This document shows positions 51,307 to 60,732 of a stretch of 64,000 nucleotides of DNA, in pieces. Within the stretch, counting starts at the first letter, position 1, and each line of letters opens with the position of its first letter. Position numbers and translations under genes: made by a program. The DNA is from CAYNRG01 sp964399545. GTDB taxonomy: Bacteria; Bacillota_I; Bacilli_A; Erysipelotrichales; Erysipelotrichaceae. The DNA lies in the NCBI GenBank assembly GCA_964399545.1, contig CAYNRG010000001.1:337362-401361 (forward strand), given 5' to 3'. The notes under the pieces are model-generated. The model did not search any database. It was given only the letters and a program-made list of their open reading frames with translations, and was not told where the DNA came from.

Positions 51307-51777
51307 CATTCTCTCTTTAACTTTTTCTTGAATTTTTACCGGTATAAATTTATCAATATCCCCGCCATTTGCTGCAATTTCTTTGGCAACAGAGCTACTT
51401 AGAAAGGAATATTCTGGACGAGCAACAAAGAATAACGTCTCTATTTCATCATCCAACATCATATTTGCTGTTGCTTGCTGTAATTCATATTCATAATCTG
51501 CTACTGCTCGAATTCCTCTGATTAATGTAGTTGCTTTAATTCCTTTTGCGAAGCGAACTGTTAACCCCTCACCAATTACAACTCGAACATTAGGTAATTC
51601 TTCTACACAATCTTCAATTAAACTTTTTCTTTCTTCTTGTGAAAAAGTAACTTTTTTTTGTCCATTAACCATCACGGCGATAATCACTTCATCAAACATT
51701 TTACTCGCTCTTTTAATAATATCTAAATGTCCATTCGTTATAGGGTCAAAACTTCCTGGATAGCATGCAATTCTCAT
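51295..51777 (-). CDS. coaD: Phosphopantetheine adenylyltransferase
   Basis: A 160-residue enzyme of coenzyme A synthesis that adenylates 4'-phosphopantetheine. The nucleotidyltransferase motif is YPGSFDPITNGHLDIIKRA, RGIRAVADYEYELQ is the substrate loop, and EYSFLSSSVAKEIA is the C-terminal signature. It overlaps rsmD by four bases (ATGA), a very common gene order. Confidence 0.98.
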   Translation of the reverse strand: MRIACYPGSFDPITNGHLDIIKRASKMFDEVIIAVMVNGQKKVTFSQEERKSLIEDCVEELPNVRVVIGEGLTVRFAKGIKATTLIRGIRAVADYEYELQQATANMMLDDEIETLFFVARPEYSFLSSSVAKEIAANGGDIDKFIPVKIQEKVKERMKKR

Positions 51778-52331
51778 AATTGTCCCTTTCTATAAATTGT
51801 TATTTTTGAAATTCCATAATTAGTTTCTTTTTTTACTTCCAATCTTCCAATTTTTGGAGCAAAGACATCTTCTTTTAAACTTTCGCATACAATTACTCCT
51901 GAATCTGCAAGAAGATTGTTTTCTTCTATAAAAAATAAAATTTGTTGAATTTTTTGTTCTTTATATGGAGGATCCAAATAAATTAAATTAAATTGCTTCC
52001 TTTCTTGAGCACATCTTTGAAGTGCTTTATGATAATCCATCTTCCACACTTCTTGATCTTCAATTTTCAAATTTTTTAAATTTTCTTTAATGACTTGAAT
52101 TGCCTTATACTCACAATCTACAAAAATACATTTTTCCATTCCTCGAGATAAACTCTCAATCCCAATATTTCCAGAACCTGAAAAAAGATCTAGAATTTCT
52201 CCTCCATCAAAGTATGGACCAATTGATGAAAAAACAGCTTCTTTGACTTTATCTAATGTCGGTCTAGTTATTTCACCATCACATGACTTTAGTTGGCGGG
52301 AACGGTAATTTCCAGCGATAACTCTCATCAT
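51774..52331 (-). CDS. rsmD: 16S rRNA (guanine(966)-N2)-methyltransferase
   Basis: A 185-residue SAM-dependent enzyme. RVIAGNYRSRQLKS at the start, LDLFSGSGNIGIESLSRG (SAM-binding motif I) and LIYLDPPYKEQ (the DPPY catalytic motif) are clear. It starts in an ATGATG inside the ftsW stop, and GGAG lies eight bases before the first ATG. Confidence 0.97.
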   Translation of the reverse strand: MMRVIAGNYRSRQLKSCDGEITRPTLDKVKEAVFSSIGPYFDGGEILDLFSGSGNIGIESLSRGMEKCIFVDCEYKAIQVIKENLKNLKIEDQEVWKMDYHKALQRCAQERKQFNLIYLDPPYKEQKIQQILFFIEENNLLADSGVIVCESLKEDVFAPKIGRLEVKKETNYGISKITIYRKGQL

Positions 52332-53521
52332 TGAATTTCTCCATTTCTATAGCGTGATATAATTGCTTGAGAAAATCCGATTGCCATCATACAAGCCATG
52401 GTACTTGAACCACCATAAGAAATCATCAATAGTGGAACTCCTGTTAAAGGAATCAATCCTGTAACTCCTCCTACATTAAAGATAAAGTGGATTAAAATAT
52501 ACATTGCTGTCCCCACAAGAATGACTCGCCCTTTTTCACTCTTAATTTTAAAAGCATATTTAAACAAACGCCAAATAATAACACCGTAGGCCAGAAAAAT
52601 AATCAAAAATCCAAAAAAACCCAACTCCTCTACTACAATTGCTAAAATAAAGTCTGTATTTGCAGCAGGAAAGTTGGTATATTTTCTAATTGAATTTCCA
52701 AACCCTACTCCAAAAAAACCTCCTGTTGCAAATGAAATCAAACCATTAATTAGTTGATACCCACTACTGTATTTGTCAATAAACGGGTTCATTGCAGATA
52801 AGATTCTAGCCTTTTGATAACTCCTTAGTGGTAAATGCTCAACAAAAGATACTCCCATTGGTGTTACTAAGAAAATTACTCCTACTATTCCTGCAATAAT
52901 CAATAAAATCACCCATCTTTGATACTTCGCTAATTGTGGATGCTGTGGTAGCAAAAAAACAATCATCGCTATCATTAGCATAACAGCTCCTGATCCAAAG
53001 TCAGATTGTAAAAACATAACGATAAAAATAAATGTTCCCACAACTAACACTGGTGTTTTTACCAACTCCCATGAACTCGGCTTCTTAATTTTCAAATCAC
53101 ATAAATATGCTGAGATTACTAACAGAATAGATAATTTTGCAAATTCTGATGGTTGAATCGTTATTTCAGTCCCTCCTAAAGGGAGACGAATCCACGCTCT
53201 TGCTCCTCCAACTGGCGAGAAAACCAGCGCAAATAACAAAAAAAACAGTGTAGCAATAACTACTAGCGCAAGATTATCTCTTAAAAGTTTAAAATTAAAG
53301 AACTTCGCTACAGCCAACATTGAAACATATCCTATAACACTAAATACTACTTGTTTCGCTACAACATTCATTAACGCAGTTGTCGTTGTTGCTATTCCCA
53401 TAGAAGCACTAGTAATCATAACTAAACCAAACAATGCTAAAACCAATATACTTATATGAATTGGACGATCATAAAGACGAGGCATCCGAATAATGCTTTC
53501 TTTTCTTCTTTTTACTCTCAT
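52328..53521 (-). CDS. ftsW: SEDS-family cell division glycosyltransferase (FtsW-like)
   Basis: A 397-residue membrane protein with about ten helices. It has the SEDS signatures: ARAWIRLPLGGTEITIQPSE, LQSDFGSGAVML, and the C-terminal HFIFNVGGVTGLIPLTGVPL and MISYGGSS. SEDS proteins polymerise lipid II into glycan together with a class B penicillin-binding protein. FtsW against RodA cannot be decided for certain. The short basic N-terminus and position with rsmD-coaD favour FtsW. Start with GAGAGG upstream. Confidence 0.9.
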   Translation of the reverse strand: MRVKRRKESIIRMPRLYDRPIHISILVLALFGLVMITSASMGIATTTTALMNVVAKQVVFSVIGYVSMLAVAKFFNFKLLRDNLALVVIATLFFLLFALVFSPVGGARAWIRLPLGGTEITIQPSEFAKLSILLVISAYLCDLKIKKPSSWELVKTPVLVVGTFIFIVMFLQSDFGSGAVMLMIAMIVFLLPQHPQLAKYQRWVILLIIAGIVGVIFLVTPMGVSFVEHLPLRSYQKARILSAMNPFIDKYSSGYQLINGLISFATGGFFGVGFGNSIRKYTNFPAANTDFILAIVVEELGFFGFLIIFLAYGVIIWRLFKYAFKIKSEKGRVILVGTAMYILIHFIFNVGGVTGLIPLTGVPLLMISYGGSSTMACMMAIGFSQAIISRYRNGEIQ

Positions 53522-53597
53522 TTTTATACCTCTCCTTGTTATTTTATCATAAAAAAACTTTTTTTTAGATTATTTCTCTTTAATTTTTCTATTTTTT

Positions 53598-53606
53598 TGG
53601 TATGAT
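53598..53606 (+). promoter_or_regulatory. Extended -10 promoter of def-rnj
   Basis: TGGTATGAT (TATGAT at 53601-53606) about 20 bases before the def ATG. There is no convincing -35. Confidence 0.45.
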
Positions 53607-53626
53607 AGTTATATAGAGGAAGCAAT

Positions 53627-54193
53627 ATGAAAATAAACAATAATATTATCGTTAAGGACAACGATTCTAAAATTAGAGAAAAATCTTTTCTTGTGGAGTT
53701 TCCATTAACATCACAAGATAAACAATTAATGCAGGATATGCTAGCATACGTACGAAACTCTCGTATCCCTGAACTAGCTGAGAAAGACAATTTACGCCCT
53801 TCAGTAGGAATTTCCGCTATCCAAGTCGGAGTTCCTAAGCAGATGTGCGCTGTTGTCGTTGATGATATTGATAAAAATGGAAATGAATTATCTTATGAGT
53901 TTGCTTTAATCAACCCTAAAATTATCTCAAAATCTGTTCAATTAGCTTACCTTAAAGGAGGAGAAGGATGTTTATCTGTTGAATCTCACCATGAAGGTTA
54001 CATCTATCGTCATGCACGAATTAAAGTCGAAGCGTATGATTTATTACAAGAAAAAACAATAACCATCCGTGCTCAAGGTTATTTAGCTATTGTTTTACAA
54101 CATGAGTTTGACCATTTTGACGGAAATCTCTTCTACGATCACATTCATTCAGAGGATCCTTTTAAAGTGATTCCTGATGCAATTGAAATTTAA
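53627..54193 (+). CDS. def: Peptide deformylase (type 2)
   Basis: A 188-residue metallo-enzyme that removes the formyl group from new proteins. The three motifs are VGISAIQVG, EGCLSVES and QHEFDHFDG, which hold the metal ligands Cys, His, His and the catalytic Glu. The insert between motifs 1 and 2 and the length mark the Firmicute type 2 form. RBS AGAGGAAG. It lies 21 bases before the RNase J gene, a neighbourhood also seen in Bacillus. Confidence 0.97.
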   Translation: MKINNNIIVKDNDSKIREKSFLVEFPLTSQDKQLMQDMLAYVRNSRIPELAEKDNLRPSVGISAIQVGVPKQMCAVVVDDIDKNGNELSYEFALINPKIISKSVQLAYLKGGEGCLSVESHHEGYIYRHARIKVEAYDLLQEKTITIRAQGYLAIVLQHEFDHFDGNLFYDHIHSEDPFKVIPDAIEI

Positions 54194-54214
54194 ATTTATA
54201 GAAATGAGGGTATT

Positions 54215-56119
54215 ATGAATACTACAAAATCAACATCACATTCAAAGTCGCCGCGGAAATCTAAACCATCTCCAAAAGCAACGAAAAAATCAACTAACAC
54301 ACAGACAAATAACGTTCAAAAAGAAATAAAACCTATACAAGAAGAATTGACTATTCGCTCTTCTGACACCCTAGTCTATGCTTTGGGAGGACTTGGAGAA
54401 GTAGGAAAAAACATGTACTGTATCGAGCATGAAAATGAAATTATCGTCATTGATGCTGGAGTTCGATTCCCCGAAGAGGGTTTATTAGGGATTGACTATG
54501 TCATTCCAGATTACTCTTACCTTGTTAAGAACCAAGGAAAATTTTCAAAATTAATTATTACTCATGGCCATGAAGACCATATTGGAGGTATTCCTTTTTT
54601 GTTGCAAAGCTTAAGTTTTGACACAATCTATGCTCCACGATTTGCCTGTGCTTTGATACGCAAAAAATTAACTGAACGCCGTCTATCCAAGGCTTGTAAA
54701 ATTGTTGAAATTAACGATGAAACTAGAGTCGCTACAAAACACTTTTCTCTTGGCTTTTTCAACACCGTTCATAGCATTCCAGATTCTCTAGGAGTTTTAA
54801 TCAATACACCTAACGGACGAATCGTTCATACTGGTGACTTCAAGTTTGACCTAACTCCCATTGGTCCAAATGCTGACTACCAAAAAATGGCTTATATTGG
54901 CCAAGTTGGAATTAGTTTATTATTAAGCGACTCCACAAATTCAGGGGTTGGTGGGTTTTCTATCTCTGAAAAAGTAGTTGCTCAATCATTATTAGAACAA
55001 ATTAGAAAAACTCCTGGACGTCTTCTTGTCTCTACGTTTGCTAGTAATGTTCTTCGCGTCGGACAAATTATCGATGCTGCGGTTGCTTGTGGACGGAAAG
55101 TTGCTGTTTTCGGCCGTTCAATGGAAAATGTTGTTGAAATTGCAAGAAACCTTGGGACAATTAATGTTGATAAAAAGCATTTCATTTCTCCTAATGAATT
55201 GAATAGTATCCCTGCTAATAAAGTGTGTATTGTTTGTACTGGATCTCAAGGTGAGCCTTTAGCTGCCTTAAGCAGAATCGCTAACGGAACACACCGTCAT
55301 ATTAAGATCATTCCAGGTGATACCGTTATTTTCTCAAGTAGTCCAATACCTGGAAACACAAGCAGTGTTAACTCTATTGTAAATCAACTAACTCGTGTTG
55401 GAGCTAATGTACTTGTAAACTCTCCACTTACTTCTTTACACACCACTGGGCACGCATCTCAAGAAGAACAAAAATTAATGCTACAATTAATTAAACCTGA
55501 GTACTTTATGCCTATTCACGGTGAGTATAAAATGTTAAAGCAACATGCAGCTACAGCAGTTGAAACTGGAGTACCAAGCGAGAAATGTTTTATTTGTAGC
55601 AATGGAGATGTTGTTGCACTTCGTAACGGTGTTTGCTTCGCTGGAAAAGAGCGAGTCCAAACAGATGACATCTATGTTGATGGAAATGATATTACAGGAT
55701 TATCTACCTCGGTCATTCGTGATCGCCAGTTACTTGCTGATAATGGTCTTGTTGCTGTTATTGTCACTATTGATTCTCGATATAATAAAATTTTATGTCG
55801 CCCTAATATCGTTTCCCGTGGCTTCGTTTTTATCAAAGAGAGCCAAACATTATTAAAAGAAGCTGAGCTAGTTGTCTATGACTCTTTGAAAAAACGTATG
55901 GAGCAAAGAACAACTTTCGGAGAATTAAAAAACTGTATCCGCAGTTCTCTAGAACCCTTCTTATACAAGAAAACAAATAGAAATCCTATCGTTATTCCTG
56001 TTATCTTAAATCAAAAAGTCGCTATGCAGCAAATGCTTGCAAATCGAAAATCTAGACCTGCAAAAACTACAAAAAATCGTAAAGATACAAAAAAGCCAAT
56101 TAAAAATAATAAAGACTAA
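54215..56119 (+). CDS. rnj: Ribonuclease J
   Basis: A 634-residue metallo-beta-lactamase/beta-CASP nuclease with 5'-3' exo- and endonuclease activity, central to RNA decay and maturation in Firmicutes. VYALGGLGEVGKNMYCIEH and the zinc motif ITHGHEDHIGG (near residue 112) open the core, and ETRVATKHFSLGFF, GDFKFDLTPIG and TTGHASQEEQK follow. Two additions flank the core: an N-terminal Ser/Thr/Lys/Pro-rich extension of about 45 residues and a lysine-rich tail (KSRPAKTTKNRKDTKKPIKN). Both look disordered and RNA-binding. It shares a promoter with def. Confidence 0.96.
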   Translation: MNTTKSTSHSKSPRKSKPSPKATKKSTNTQTNNVQKEIKPIQEELTIRSSDTLVYALGGLGEVGKNMYCIEHENEIIVIDAGVRFPEEGLLGIDYVIPDYSYLVKNQGKFSKLIITHGHEDHIGGIPFLLQSLSFDTIYAPRFACALIRKKLTERRLSKACKIVEINDETRVATKHFSLGFFNTVHSIPDSLGVLINTPNGRIVHTGDFKFDLTPIGPNADYQKMAYIGQVGISLLLSDSTNSGVGGFSISEKVVAQSLLEQIRKTPGRLLVSTFASNVLRVGQIIDAAVACGRKVAVFGRSMENVVEIARNLGTINVDKKHFISPNELNSIPANKVCIVCTGSQGEPLAALSRIANGTHRHIKIIPGDTVIFSSSPIPGNTSSVNSIVNQLTRVGANVLVNSPLTSLHTTGHASQEEQKLMLQLIKPEYFMPIHGEYKMLKQHAATAVETGVPSEKCFICSNGDVVALRNGVCFAGKERVQTDDIYVDGNDITGLSTSVIRDRQLLADNGLVAVIVTIDSRYNKILCRPNIVSRGFVFIKESQTLLKEAELVVYDSLKKRMEQRTTFGELKNCIRSSLEPFLYKKTNRNPIVIPVILNQKVAMQQMLANRKSRPAKTTKNRKDTKKPIKNNKD

Positions 56120-56150
56120 TCCTTAATATTTAAATGATTAAAAAATAAAG

Positions 56151-56186
56151 AAAAACCCGTTCAACTTTATATTGAACAGGTTTTTT
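56151..56186 (+). terminator. Terminator of def-rnj
   Basis: AACCCGTTCAA/TTGAACAGGTT stem with one mismatch and a 7-base loop, followed by six T. Confidence 0.88.
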
Positions 56187-56200
56187 CTTTATTCTTTCTT

Positions 56201-56223
56201 TATTCAAATCTCAACCGCACCAC
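56201..56223. repeat. Copy A of a dispersed short repeat
   Basis: ATTCAAATC followed by TCAACCGCACCAC. The same text, with three changed bases in the middle, recurs at 63955-63976. Both copies sit just after a rho-independent terminator of a plus-strand gene. Confidence 0.4.
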
Positions 56224-56275
56224 TGTGTAGTTGATTTATATCACCAAATCACATTTTGTTAACATCAATTTTTCT

Positions 56276-56325
56276 TCAACCATAAGTTCTTTACATATTT
56301 TATCTATAAAAATTACTATGGTTGA
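56276..56325. repeat. Perfect 9-base inverted repeat with 32-base spacer
   Basis: TCAACCATA (56276-56284) and TATGGTTGA (56317-56325) lie downstream of the small gene that follows thiI. There is no T-run on the minus strand, so it is not a standard terminator. Confidence 0.4.
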
Positions 56326-56336
56326 TTTTCAAATAT

Positions 56337-56573
56337 CTAGATTATTTTTTCAAGTTTTTTCAGATATCTCATTCTTGCCTCTTTTTCACAATTCCCTAAC
56401 TGAGATACCAAATCATAAACTTTCAATTTTTTCTCTGATTTAATTTCCTTATTATTTTGGATTGATGTAAAAAAATCATTCAAGCAAACAACAAATCGAA
56501 TCTCATCTCTTTCTTCAATATTTCTTTTTAATTCCAAGTACTCTGGACTTTTGACTTTTCTTTTTCGCAACAT
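56337..56573 (-). CDS. Small charged protein translated after thiI, unknown
   Basis: A 78-residue, highly charged helical protein (MLRKRKVKSPEYLELKRNIE at the start, ending RMRYLKKLEKII). The ATG shares its A with the thiI stop (TAATG) and GAGG lies about ten bases upstream, so it is read with thiI. No signal or membrane segment. I do not recognise the family. The tight coupling and codon choice suggest it is real. Confidence 0.6.
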   Translation of the reverse strand: MLRKRKVKSPEYLELKRNIEERDEIRFVVCLNDFFTSIQNNKEIKSEKKLKVYDLVSQLGNCEKEARMRYLKKLEKII

Positions 56574-57760
56574 TATAAATAATCCTCTTCTTTCTCTTCA
56601 AAGAATACAATTTTAGTTTCTACTCCATCAATTGCTTTCTCAATCAATAATTCATAATTAAATTTGCTTTCATATTTTTCAGATTTATCTAGAAGTGGCT
56701 TAGTCACTGGATTTTTTGGATTAAAGATTGTACAACAATCTTCAAATGGTAAAATGGAAGTCTCATAAGTTCCAATCTTTTTAGCTTCATCAATAATTTC
56801 TATCTTATCAAAAGTAATTATTGGACGTAGCATCGGCATTTTAGTTACATTATTTATACAACTCATACTCTCCAAAGTTTGAGATGCCACTTGTCCTAGG
56901 CTCTCTCCTGTTGCAATAGCCAAACATTTATTTTTGATAGCCAGCCTCTCTGCTATACGAACCATCATCCTACGCATCAGCGTAATAGCATATGATTCAG
57001 GACAATTTTTATATATTTCCATTTGAATTTCTGTAAATGGAACAATATGCACCTTCATATTCCCTTGATAATTACTGGTTAATCGAGCTAACTCTAAAAC
57101 TTTTTCTTGTGCTGCTGCTGAGGTATATGGGGGCGAAGCAAAATGAACCGCTTCTACCATAACACCTCTCTTCATGATAAAGTATGCAGCTACAGGAGAA
57201 TCAATCCCTCCCGACAGCATCAACATCGCTTTCCCATTAACTCCTACTGGATATCCACCAACTCCAAAAATAACTTTACTTGTAATATATGTTGCTGCCT
57301 CTCGCACTTCTATCCAAATTTTAAAATCTGGATTATGCACATCTACTTTATGTTCTGTATTCTTTAAAATATTTGTTGCAACTCTTCGATTTATTTCATC
57401 ACTTCGAATTTCAAAGTTTTTATCATTTCTTCTTGAAACTACTTTGAATGTACCCTGCTGGGTTTCCTTGGCAATCTCTAAGCAAGTTTTTTCAATTTCT
57501 TCTATTGATGATTCTATTTTTCTAGTCAAAGAAAAAGATCTAATTCCGAAAACTTTCTTCAGTTTTTCTATAATTAAGCTCGGATCCTCTCCATTTAGCC
57601 GTAAATAAATCCTATCATATGTACTTTCTACTACAATCCCTGTTTCTTTTGGAAGCAGGGATTTAATATTTTTGGCTAATCGCCGAATAAAATCTTTTCT
57701 GTTTTTCCCTTTTGTTGTTAGTTCCCCATAACGAACTAAAATTGTATCATAAATTACCAT
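56573..57760 (-). CDS. thiI: tRNA 4-thiouridine synthase ThiI
   Basis: A 395-residue enzyme that thiolates U8 of tRNAs and can also supply sulfur for thiamine. A ferredoxin-like/THUMP RNA-binding N-terminus (about 1-165) is followed by the PP-loop MLSGGIDSPVAAYF (near 183) and the conserved Cys segment FEDCCTIFNPKNPVTKP near 345. There is no rhodanese domain, so sulfur must come directly from the cysteine desulfurase encoded just upstream, as in Bacillus. It overlaps iscS by 14 bases. Confidence 0.97.
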   Translation of the reverse strand: MVIYDTILVRYGELTTKGKNRKDFIRRLAKNIKSLLPKETGIVVESTYDRIYLRLNGEDPSLIIEKLKKVFGIRSFSLTRKIESSIEEIEKTCLEIAKETQQGTFKVVSRRNDKNFEIRSDEINRRVATNILKNTEHKVDVHNPDFKIWIEVREAATYITSKVIFGVGGYPVGVNGKAMLMLSGGIDSPVAAYFIMKRGVMVEAVHFASPPYTSAAAQEKVLELARLTSNYQGNMKVHIVPFTEIQMEIYKNCPESYAITLMRRMMVRIAERLAIKNKCLAIATGESLGQVASQTLESMSCINNVTKMPMLRPIITFDKIEIIDEAKKIGTYETSILPFEDCCTIFNPKNPVTKPLLDKSEKYESKFNYELLIEKAIDGVETKIVFFEEKEEDYL

Positions 57761-58895
57761 AACATTTACAAATCTCCTTTATAGCTTCAAGCAATTGAAT
57801 CAATTCTTCCTTTTTCGTGCGATAAGAAAAACTAACACGGATACAGCTTTCTACACGCTTTTTATCAAATCCCATCGCTTTCAAGACTCTGGATGAGTTT
57901 CCTCTCTTACTAGAACAAGTACTTTGAGCAGACACTTCAATTCCTCGTTGATTTAAAGCATTCATCATCACTTCACTTGGAATATTTGGATATGAAAAAT
58001 TTACAATATTATCGACACTTTCTAAAGGAGTATTTATTAATATTCCTTCAACTCTATTCAACTCATCTATTAAAAATAATTTCATCTCTCTTAGTTTTCC
58101 GTGATATTTATGCTGATTCTCTATCGCCAACCTCAATGTTTTTGCAAAGAGAATATTAACCATTGCATTACTTGTACCGCCTCTAACACCTAATTCTTGT
58201 TGTCCACCGGATAGCAATGGCAAAAGTTCAACATGTTTTTTCTTAATTAAAAGCCCACTACCTTTAAATCCCTCTATCTTATGTGCTGAAAAACTCATTA
58301 AATCTATATCCGAGCAATCAATATCTATTTTCCCTAAAGCTTGTACAGCATCTACATGTAAATAAGCATTAGTTTCTTTTTTTACCCATTGCTTAATTGA
58401 ACTAACCGGTTGAATCGTTCCCACTTCATTATTCACCATCATAATGGAAATTAATAATGTATCTGTTCTAACTGCTGATTTTAAATCTTCTAGTAAAACT
58501 TCTCCTGATTGATTTACAGGTAGACATGTCACTTCATATCCAAAAACTTCTTCCAATTGTTTAAATGCATTAAAAACACTTGAATGTTCAACTTCGGTTG
58601 TAATTAAATGCTTCTTTCCCGGATTTTGAAAAGCAAGCCCCTTAATAGCAAGATTATTCGCTTCGGTTGCTCCTGAGGTAAAAATAACCTCTTCCGGAAA
58701 TATATTAAATTGCTTCGCAATCGCTTGCCTACTTTTTTCCATCATTCCAGAAAGTTCTCGCGCACTATCATAAAGAGCTTCTGTATTATAAAATTTTTCT
58801 TTCATCAAATGATCAGCACTCTTCATAACCTCTTCATGAAGTGGCGTTGTGCTTGCAGAATCTAAAAATATTGTTCTAGGCTCCACTTTTTGCAT
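57747..58895 (-). CDS. Cysteine desulfurase (NifS/IscS family, ThiI partner)
   Basis: About 382 residues. A PLP enzyme that takes sulfur from cysteine. IFLDSASTTPLHEEV opens it, TSGATEANNLAIKG and the PLP-lysine segment SFSAHKIEGFKGSG follow, and the active Cys lies in SAQSTCSSKRGNSS. Its partner should be ThiI, which it overlaps. It is the NifZ counterpart of the Bacillus ezrA-nifZ-thiI order. The start is uncertain: ATG at 58895 lies inside the ezrA end with no ribosome site, and a GTG two codons earlier is the alternative. Confidence 0.93.
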   Translation of the reverse strand: MQKVEPRTIFLDSASTTPLHEEVMKSADHLMKEKFYNTEALYDSARELSGMMEKSRQAIAKQFNIFPEEVIFTSGATEANNLAIKGLAFQNPGKKHLITTEVEHSSVFNAFKQLEEVFGYEVTCLPVNQSGEVLLEDLKSAVRTDTLLISIMMVNNEVGTIQPVSSIKQWVKKETNAYLHVDAVQALGKIDIDCSDIDLMSFSAHKIEGFKGSGLLIKKKHVELLPLLSGGQQELGVRGGTSNAMVNILFAKTLRLAIENQHKYHGKLREMKLFLIDELNRVEGILINTPLESVDNIVNFSYPNIPSEVMMNALNQRGIEVSAQSTCSSKRGNSSRVLKAMGFDKKRVESCIRVSFSYRTKKEELIQLLEAIKEICKCYGNL

Positions 58896-60606
58896 TTTCA
58901 CGAATCAAACTTTCATATTGTCCAGGATGAATTTTCTCAATAGTTGAAATTGCAATAGTCAACGCTTGCGTGTATTCTCCATTTCTAAAGCACAGCTCTG
59001 CACGTGTTAGCTCTGAGTCAATCTCAGGATAACTTGATCGATATTTATTTCCAAACACAATTGTATTCTCAACCATTACCGCCATCCCTACAACATTATT
59101 CACATTATTATATAACTTGTAAATAAAATCTATCGCATCTTTTAATGTTGCATTTAATAACTGCACATTCAGTGGTGTTTCATCAATCAAGTTCACTAAA
59201 CTATGAATATATTCGTAAGCTCTCACTAAATCTTCCTCATAGGTAGAGGAAATTGCAGGAAGTCGATGTTTCCTTGTCTTTACTTGCATTTCATTCATAA
59301 TTAATTGTAGCTTCAGTAACTGTTTCTTAGCTCTTGCTTCATCTCCGCGAGCTTGGTCCATCTTATCTTGACTTTTTTGAAGCTCCCCTTGGTAAGTTAC
59401 ATATTCTTCCTGTAAATTTTGAAGTTCTTTCAAAGTATCAACAGAAGAAAGGCGAGTTTGATTAATATCATCGAAAATTTTGTTTTTCCTTTCTGCTAAC
59501 TTTTGTATTTCTTCTTCAGCCTCAATTAGTTTCTCTTCTAAATCATTAAATCCAAAACGTTCCATAACAATTTCTGAAAGCTCTTTTAATTTTTGTAAAT
59601 GATTTTGAGTTTTTCTATCAACTTCAACTATCTCCGCCATAATCTTCTTAACTTCTTCATGTGCAGATCCTTCATTTAAAATTTTATTATTTAAATCAAC
59701 CAATTGCTGACGGTAGCTATCAAGATGTTCTTTTACATCTACACTACTACCACCTTTTAACTGTGCTAAATCGACTTCCAATGCTTCAGTGATAGCTAAC
59801 AATTCTTTTTCAATGCCTAAATGTTCTAAGGAAACCCCACTCTTTTGTTGTGTTACATGGTTGCGTGCAACTTCATCAATCAATCTCGGCAACAACCCTC
59901 TAGCTACTTGCAATAAATCTGGTAAAGTATGAATCAATTCATCTAGTTGTTGAATATTATCACGAATTTCTACCAACTGTTGACTAGATTTTTCAAAATC
60001 TGAAGCATACATCCATTCTTCAAATGCTGAAAACATCTTCTCGTTACTTGTAATTTCTTCTTCAATTTTCTCCCAACTGAAACTTAAAGAAGAACTTTGT
60101 TCATTTGCTAACGCTTTTAAATTTCTAAATTTATCTTTTAATGCAGTAATTTCTTGCCTTTGAGCAGTCTCCTTCTCAAGTATCGTGTCTAAAAACTCGT
60201 CCATTTCCTTTACTTGTTTCTCACCCAGCAATAACATACTATCTAAGTCAACTAATCCCTCACGAACCTTTTTGTGTTTTCCTATTAGCAAAAAATCTTC
60301 TGTATCTGCCAAAAGTTGAGCTATATCTTTTAAATTGGTTTGAACTTCTTCAAAATCATCTTTACAACTCGTTACGCTTTGCATAACTTCTTGATTAACT
60401 CTTGCAATCGCTACTGCCTTATTCAACTTAAAAGGTAATGGAACACTTTTTATCGAGTTATACCTAATCTCTGCCTCAGACATTTTCTTTTTTAAATTCT
60501 TTGAAATAATTTTTCTTATAATAAACCATGACACTAACAGAATAATAACTGCCGCCAGTCCTATAATAACTCCTTGATTTGATAGAATTTCCAAAATTTT
60601 TTCCAT
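58876..60606 (-). CDS. ezrA: Septation ring formation regulator EzrA
   Basis: About 576 residues. One N-terminal membrane helix (residues 12-30, outside-in) and then spectrin-like coiled-coil repeats to the end, rich in Glu, Lys and Leu. EzrA restrains FtsZ ring formation away from mid-cell and links division to wall synthesis. The C-terminal region with NAVMVENTIVF-like text (VVGMAVMVENTIVFGNKYR) is the conserved QNR-type patch area. ATG at 60606 with AGGAG eight bases upstream. Overlaps iscS. Confidence 0.92.
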   Translation of the reverse strand: MEKILEILSNQGVIIGLAAVIILLVSWFIIRKIISKNLKKKMSEAEIRYNSIKSVPLPFKLNKAVAIARVNQEVMQSVTSCKDDFEEVQTNLKDIAQLLADTEDFLLIGKHKKVREGLVDLDSMLLLGEKQVKEMDEFLDTILEKETAQRQEITALKDKFRNLKALANEQSSSLSFSWEKIEEEITSNEKMFSAFEEWMYASDFEKSSQQLVEIRDNIQQLDELIHTLPDLLQVARGLLPRLIDEVARNHVTQQKSGVSLEHLGIEKELLAITEALEVDLAQLKGGSSVDVKEHLDSYRQQLVDLNNKILNEGSAHEEVKKIMAEIVEVDRKTQNHLQKLKELSEIVMERFGFNDLEEKLIEAEEEIQKLAERKNKIFDDINQTRLSSVDTLKELQNLQEEYVTYQGELQKSQDKMDQARGDEARAKKQLLKLQLIMNEMQVKTRKHRLPAISSTYEEDLVRAYEYIHSLVNLIDETPLNVQLLNATLKDAIDFIYKLYNNVNNVVGMAVMVENTIVFGNKYRSSYPEIDSELTRAELCFRNGEYTQALTIAISTIEKIHPGQYESLIRENAKSGA

Positions 60607-60696
60607 ATTAAATCTCCTCAAAACTTTCTATACTTATTCTATCATATTTAGATGAGTGTAGTAAGCCTGAATTTCACGTTTTTTATGTTTTTTTAA

Positions 60697-60726
60697 TTGA
60701 CTTTAAAGCCCATTTTATGGTATAGT
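60697..60726 (+). promoter_or_regulatory. rpsD promoter
   Basis: TTGACT (60697-60702), 18-base spacer, extended -10 TGGTATAGT (TATAGT 60721-60726). Transcription near 60733 gives a leader of about 170 bases. Confidence 0.7.
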
Positions 60727-60732
60727 TATCAA

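Noticed and set aside
57174..57608. 144-codon plus-strand frame opposite thiI
   Set aside because: Antisense shadow of a gene with clear THUMP and PP-loop motifs. No start signals.
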